Assembly (NCBI GenBank): GCA_004172865.1
Contig: SEBV01000002.1
Coordinates: 186,001 to 250,000, forward strand
Direction of reading: 5' to 3'
DNA length: 64,000 nt
From: Gammaproteobacteria bacterium
GTDB taxonomy: Bacteria; Pseudomonadota; Gammaproteobacteria; Pseudomonadales; Cellvibrionaceae
Shown here: positions 62,586-64,000 of the stretch, piece by piece
How the letters are laid out: each line of letters opens with the position of its first letter
How positions within the stretch are numbered: position 1 is the first letter of the stretch
The notes under the pieces: model-generated
What the model was told of the DNA's origin: nothing
What the model saw: the letters and a program-made list of their open reading frames with translations, nothing else
Database searches by the model: none
Program-made: the position numbers and the translations under genes

Positions 62586-63181
62586 TTATTTACTAACGTT
62601 AATAACGACTTTCCCAAAATGTTGTCCGGCCTCTAAAAATGCATAAGCTTCAGGCGCCTGACTAAAAGGAAATTCGCGATCAACAACAGGTTTGATGTTA
62701 TTCAGTGCAACAAAATTAACCAGTTCTTCAAGCGCTTTACGTGGGCCCACATAAATTCCGAGTAATTTTCGTTTTCCGCCAATCAAAGAAAATGGCTGAA
62801 ACTCGCCACCGAATCCGCTGACACCACCGATAATCGCAACGCTACCGCCCATGCGCGTTAAATTCACAGATTGTGCGAGCGTACCGGTTCCCGCCAACTT
62901 CGAGTATCAAATCTACACCGCGCCCATGTGTTAATTTCAATACTTTAGCTTGCCAATCCGGCGTCGCGCGGTAATTGATGGTCGCGGTTGCACCTAACTC
63001 TTTTGCGCGTTCTAATTTTTCATCGCTGGATGACGTGATAATGCTGTACAGGCCTGCGGCTTTTGCGATCTGCAATGCAGCGACAGATACACCGCCCGTG
63101 CCGAGTAATAAAACAGAATCACCCGGCTTCAGGTTTGCCTCCCAAAACAATGTTGTCCATGCAGTCGCTGCAGTGGCGGGT
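62586..63181 (-). pseudogene. Zinc-type alcohol dehydrogenase/quinone oxidoreductase remnant, N-terminus deleted and frameshifted
   Basis: Reading from about 63181 down, the frame resembles residues from roughly 120 onward of a medium-chain dehydrogenase: IPATAATAWTTLF, GDSVLLLGTGGVSVAALQIAK (the NAD-binding GxGxxx region), LGATATINY and VDLILEVGG. An extra base in a G run near 62888-62893 then shifts the frame, and the remainder continues in another frame (TGTLAQSVNLTRMGGSVAIIGGVSG to the stop at 62586). The first third of the enzyme is missing. The gene is dead. Confidence 0.85.
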
Positions 63182-63415
63182 ATGGGATTGACATGGCTTC
63201 GGTGCTGGCTGGTTGCGCATTATCTGCAACGCGGCGAATTGGAAATGGTATTTAACTCCACGCAAGTTGCGCCGACAGATGTCTATGTCGTGTGGCCAAA
63301 AACAAAATATCTCACCGCAAAAACGCGTTTGGTTATTGATACGTTAGTGGAACAAACCCCGCAGCGAATGTCGCACAGCTATTACAGCAACACGACTCAA
63401 ACCAGTGCATTTTGA
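63170..63415 (+). pseudogene. LysR-type regulator remnant, only the C-terminal part left
   Basis: From about 63170 the plus strand encodes AGMGLTWLRCWLVAHYLQRGELEMVF, then VYVVWPKTKYLTAKTRLVIDTLVEQ, which is the end of a LysR effector-binding domain, stopping at 63415. The DNA-binding N-terminus and most of the sensor domain are missing. It joins the dehydrogenase remnant head to head at about 63170-63181. Confidence 0.75.
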
Positions 63416-63466
63416 GCGCTCAGCGATGTGAATGCATTAGCTGCCGCAGATGTGGAATAAATTCAA

Positions 63467-63498
63467 AAAATCCCGAGAATAAATCTTGCCGGGACTTT
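63467..63498 (-). terminator. Hairpin with minus-strand T run
   Basis: On the minus strand AAAGTCCCG pairs with CGGGATTTT (9 bp, one G-U) across a 14-nt loop and is followed by a T run. No minus-strand gene ends here within the window; it may be left over from a lost gene. Confidence 0.45.
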
Positions 63499-63683
63499 TG
63501 CTTTGATGTCATAAGGATCATGCAAGCGTCGAAACAATCCGCAAACTCAAGCCGCCGCTTAGCTCCGGTTTACGCCATTCAACTGCAATTCCGGCCACTC
63601 TCACGAATTACAAAACTCGCAACCAAAAGCCCCTTTAACCTATAACCTCATTAGTTAATCCCATGAGGAAAAAGGAGCTGAAT

Positions 63684-64000
63684 ATGTTGTGCAAAAAGAA
63701 TGGTGGCTACATAGCAATTATTATCGGTATTTTTGTGGCGTGTTTTGTTGCCAATAAATCCAATGCAGAGAGTTTTGAAGGGCTAGATGTAAAAGCTGAC
63801 GGTAAAGGTGAAGCGGTTATTTTTATTCCGGGATTAAACAGCGCATCGTCAGTATTTACAGATACATGTGCAGCTATTAAATCCAATCATCAGTGCCACT
63901 TAATTCAATTGCCGGGCTTTGCAGGATTAGCGCCGATTGCATTGGATAATCAAGACTTCTTAATTAGCATGCGCGATAAAATTGAAAATTATGCGCAGAA
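63684..64000 (+). CDS. Exported alpha/beta-hydrolase, N-terminal part (runs off the window)
   Basis: The frame opens at the ATG at 63684 with AAGGAG 6 bp upstream and continues to the window edge (105 residues). A signal peptide or anchor (IAIIIGIFVACFVANKSNA, to about residue 28) precedes a hydrolase start: AVIFIPGLNSASSVF is the oxyanion-hole strand and CHLIQLPGFAG the next strand. The nucleophile and the rest lie outside. An ATG seven codons upstream is in frame but badly placed for the ribosome site. Confidence 0.82.
   Translation, partial: MLCKKNGGYIAIIIGIFVACFVANKSNAESFEGLDVKADGKGEAVIFIPGLNSASSVFTDTCAAIKSNHQCHLIQLPGFAGLAPIALDNQDFLISMRDKIENYAQ

Noticed and set aside
63412-63645. 77-codon plus-strand frame after the LysR remnant
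   Set aside because: Composition is not protein-like, it has no ribosome site and it runs through a terminator hairpin.

Overview
The window looks like a piece of chromosome from a polysaccharide-degrading gammaproteobacterium of the Cellvibrio type. This is an inference. The support is several secreted proteins whose modules are joined by long poly-serine linkers, a modular AA10 lytic polysaccharide monooxygenase (LPMO) with CBM10 and CBM2 modules, a TonB-dependent receptor of the large Xanthomonas/Caulobacter type next to SapC, cupin and tryptophan-halogenase genes, and moderate GC content with AT-rich intergenic DNA. I see no phage, plasmid, insertion sequence or CRISPR array.

Layout. 1-2.6 kb: start of a chemoreceptor gene, then an operon of a DUF6249 membrane protein, an ECF sigma factor and a small membrane protein that may be its anti-sigma factor. 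2.9-8.5 kb: a tightly packed trypsin-like protease / FHA membrane protein / ferredoxin-reductase operon, a Lys/Ala-rich secreted protein and a stomatin-NfeD pair. 8.9-15.9 kb: two paralogous secreted di-heme oxidoreductases with different carbohydrate-binding-like front ends. Each has the same sigma-54-like promoter and the same short leader hairpin. 16.5-21.2 kb: one very large gene fusing assimilatory nitrate reductase to two flavodoxin domains and a CysJ-like reductase, behind a sigma-54-type promoter. 22.4-23.7 kb: a long intergenic region holding a candidate small RNA and a strong promoter/operator. 23.7-32.4 kb: TonB receptor, SapC, cupin, flavin halogenase, JmjC protein and DUF6445 protein. 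33.4-36.3 kb: the modular LPMO. 37-41 kb: regulators and small proteins. 42-48.4 kb: an archaic (Csu-like) chaperone-usher pilus cluster containing a recent tandem duplication. 48.5-50.8 kb: a PepSY/DUF3325/DUF3649 iron-related operon with a Fur box. 51-59.3 kb: housekeeping genes (tRNA-Phe, yggX, mutY, asmA-like, gcvT, gcvH, tsaE, nnrDE). 59.5-64 kb: a DUF1631-like/PilZ pair, two alpha/beta hydrolases and a scar where a divergent LysR/oxidoreductase pair lost both N-terminal halves.

How parts may work together. The LPMO needs electrons, and the two secreted di-heme proteins are built like carbohydrate-targeted redox proteins, so an extracellular redox partnership is a reasonable but unproven idea. 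Both di-heme genes and the nitrate reductase appear to use sigma-54 promoters. The TonB receptor and the five enzymes behind it look like one uptake-and-modification unit whose substrate is unknown.
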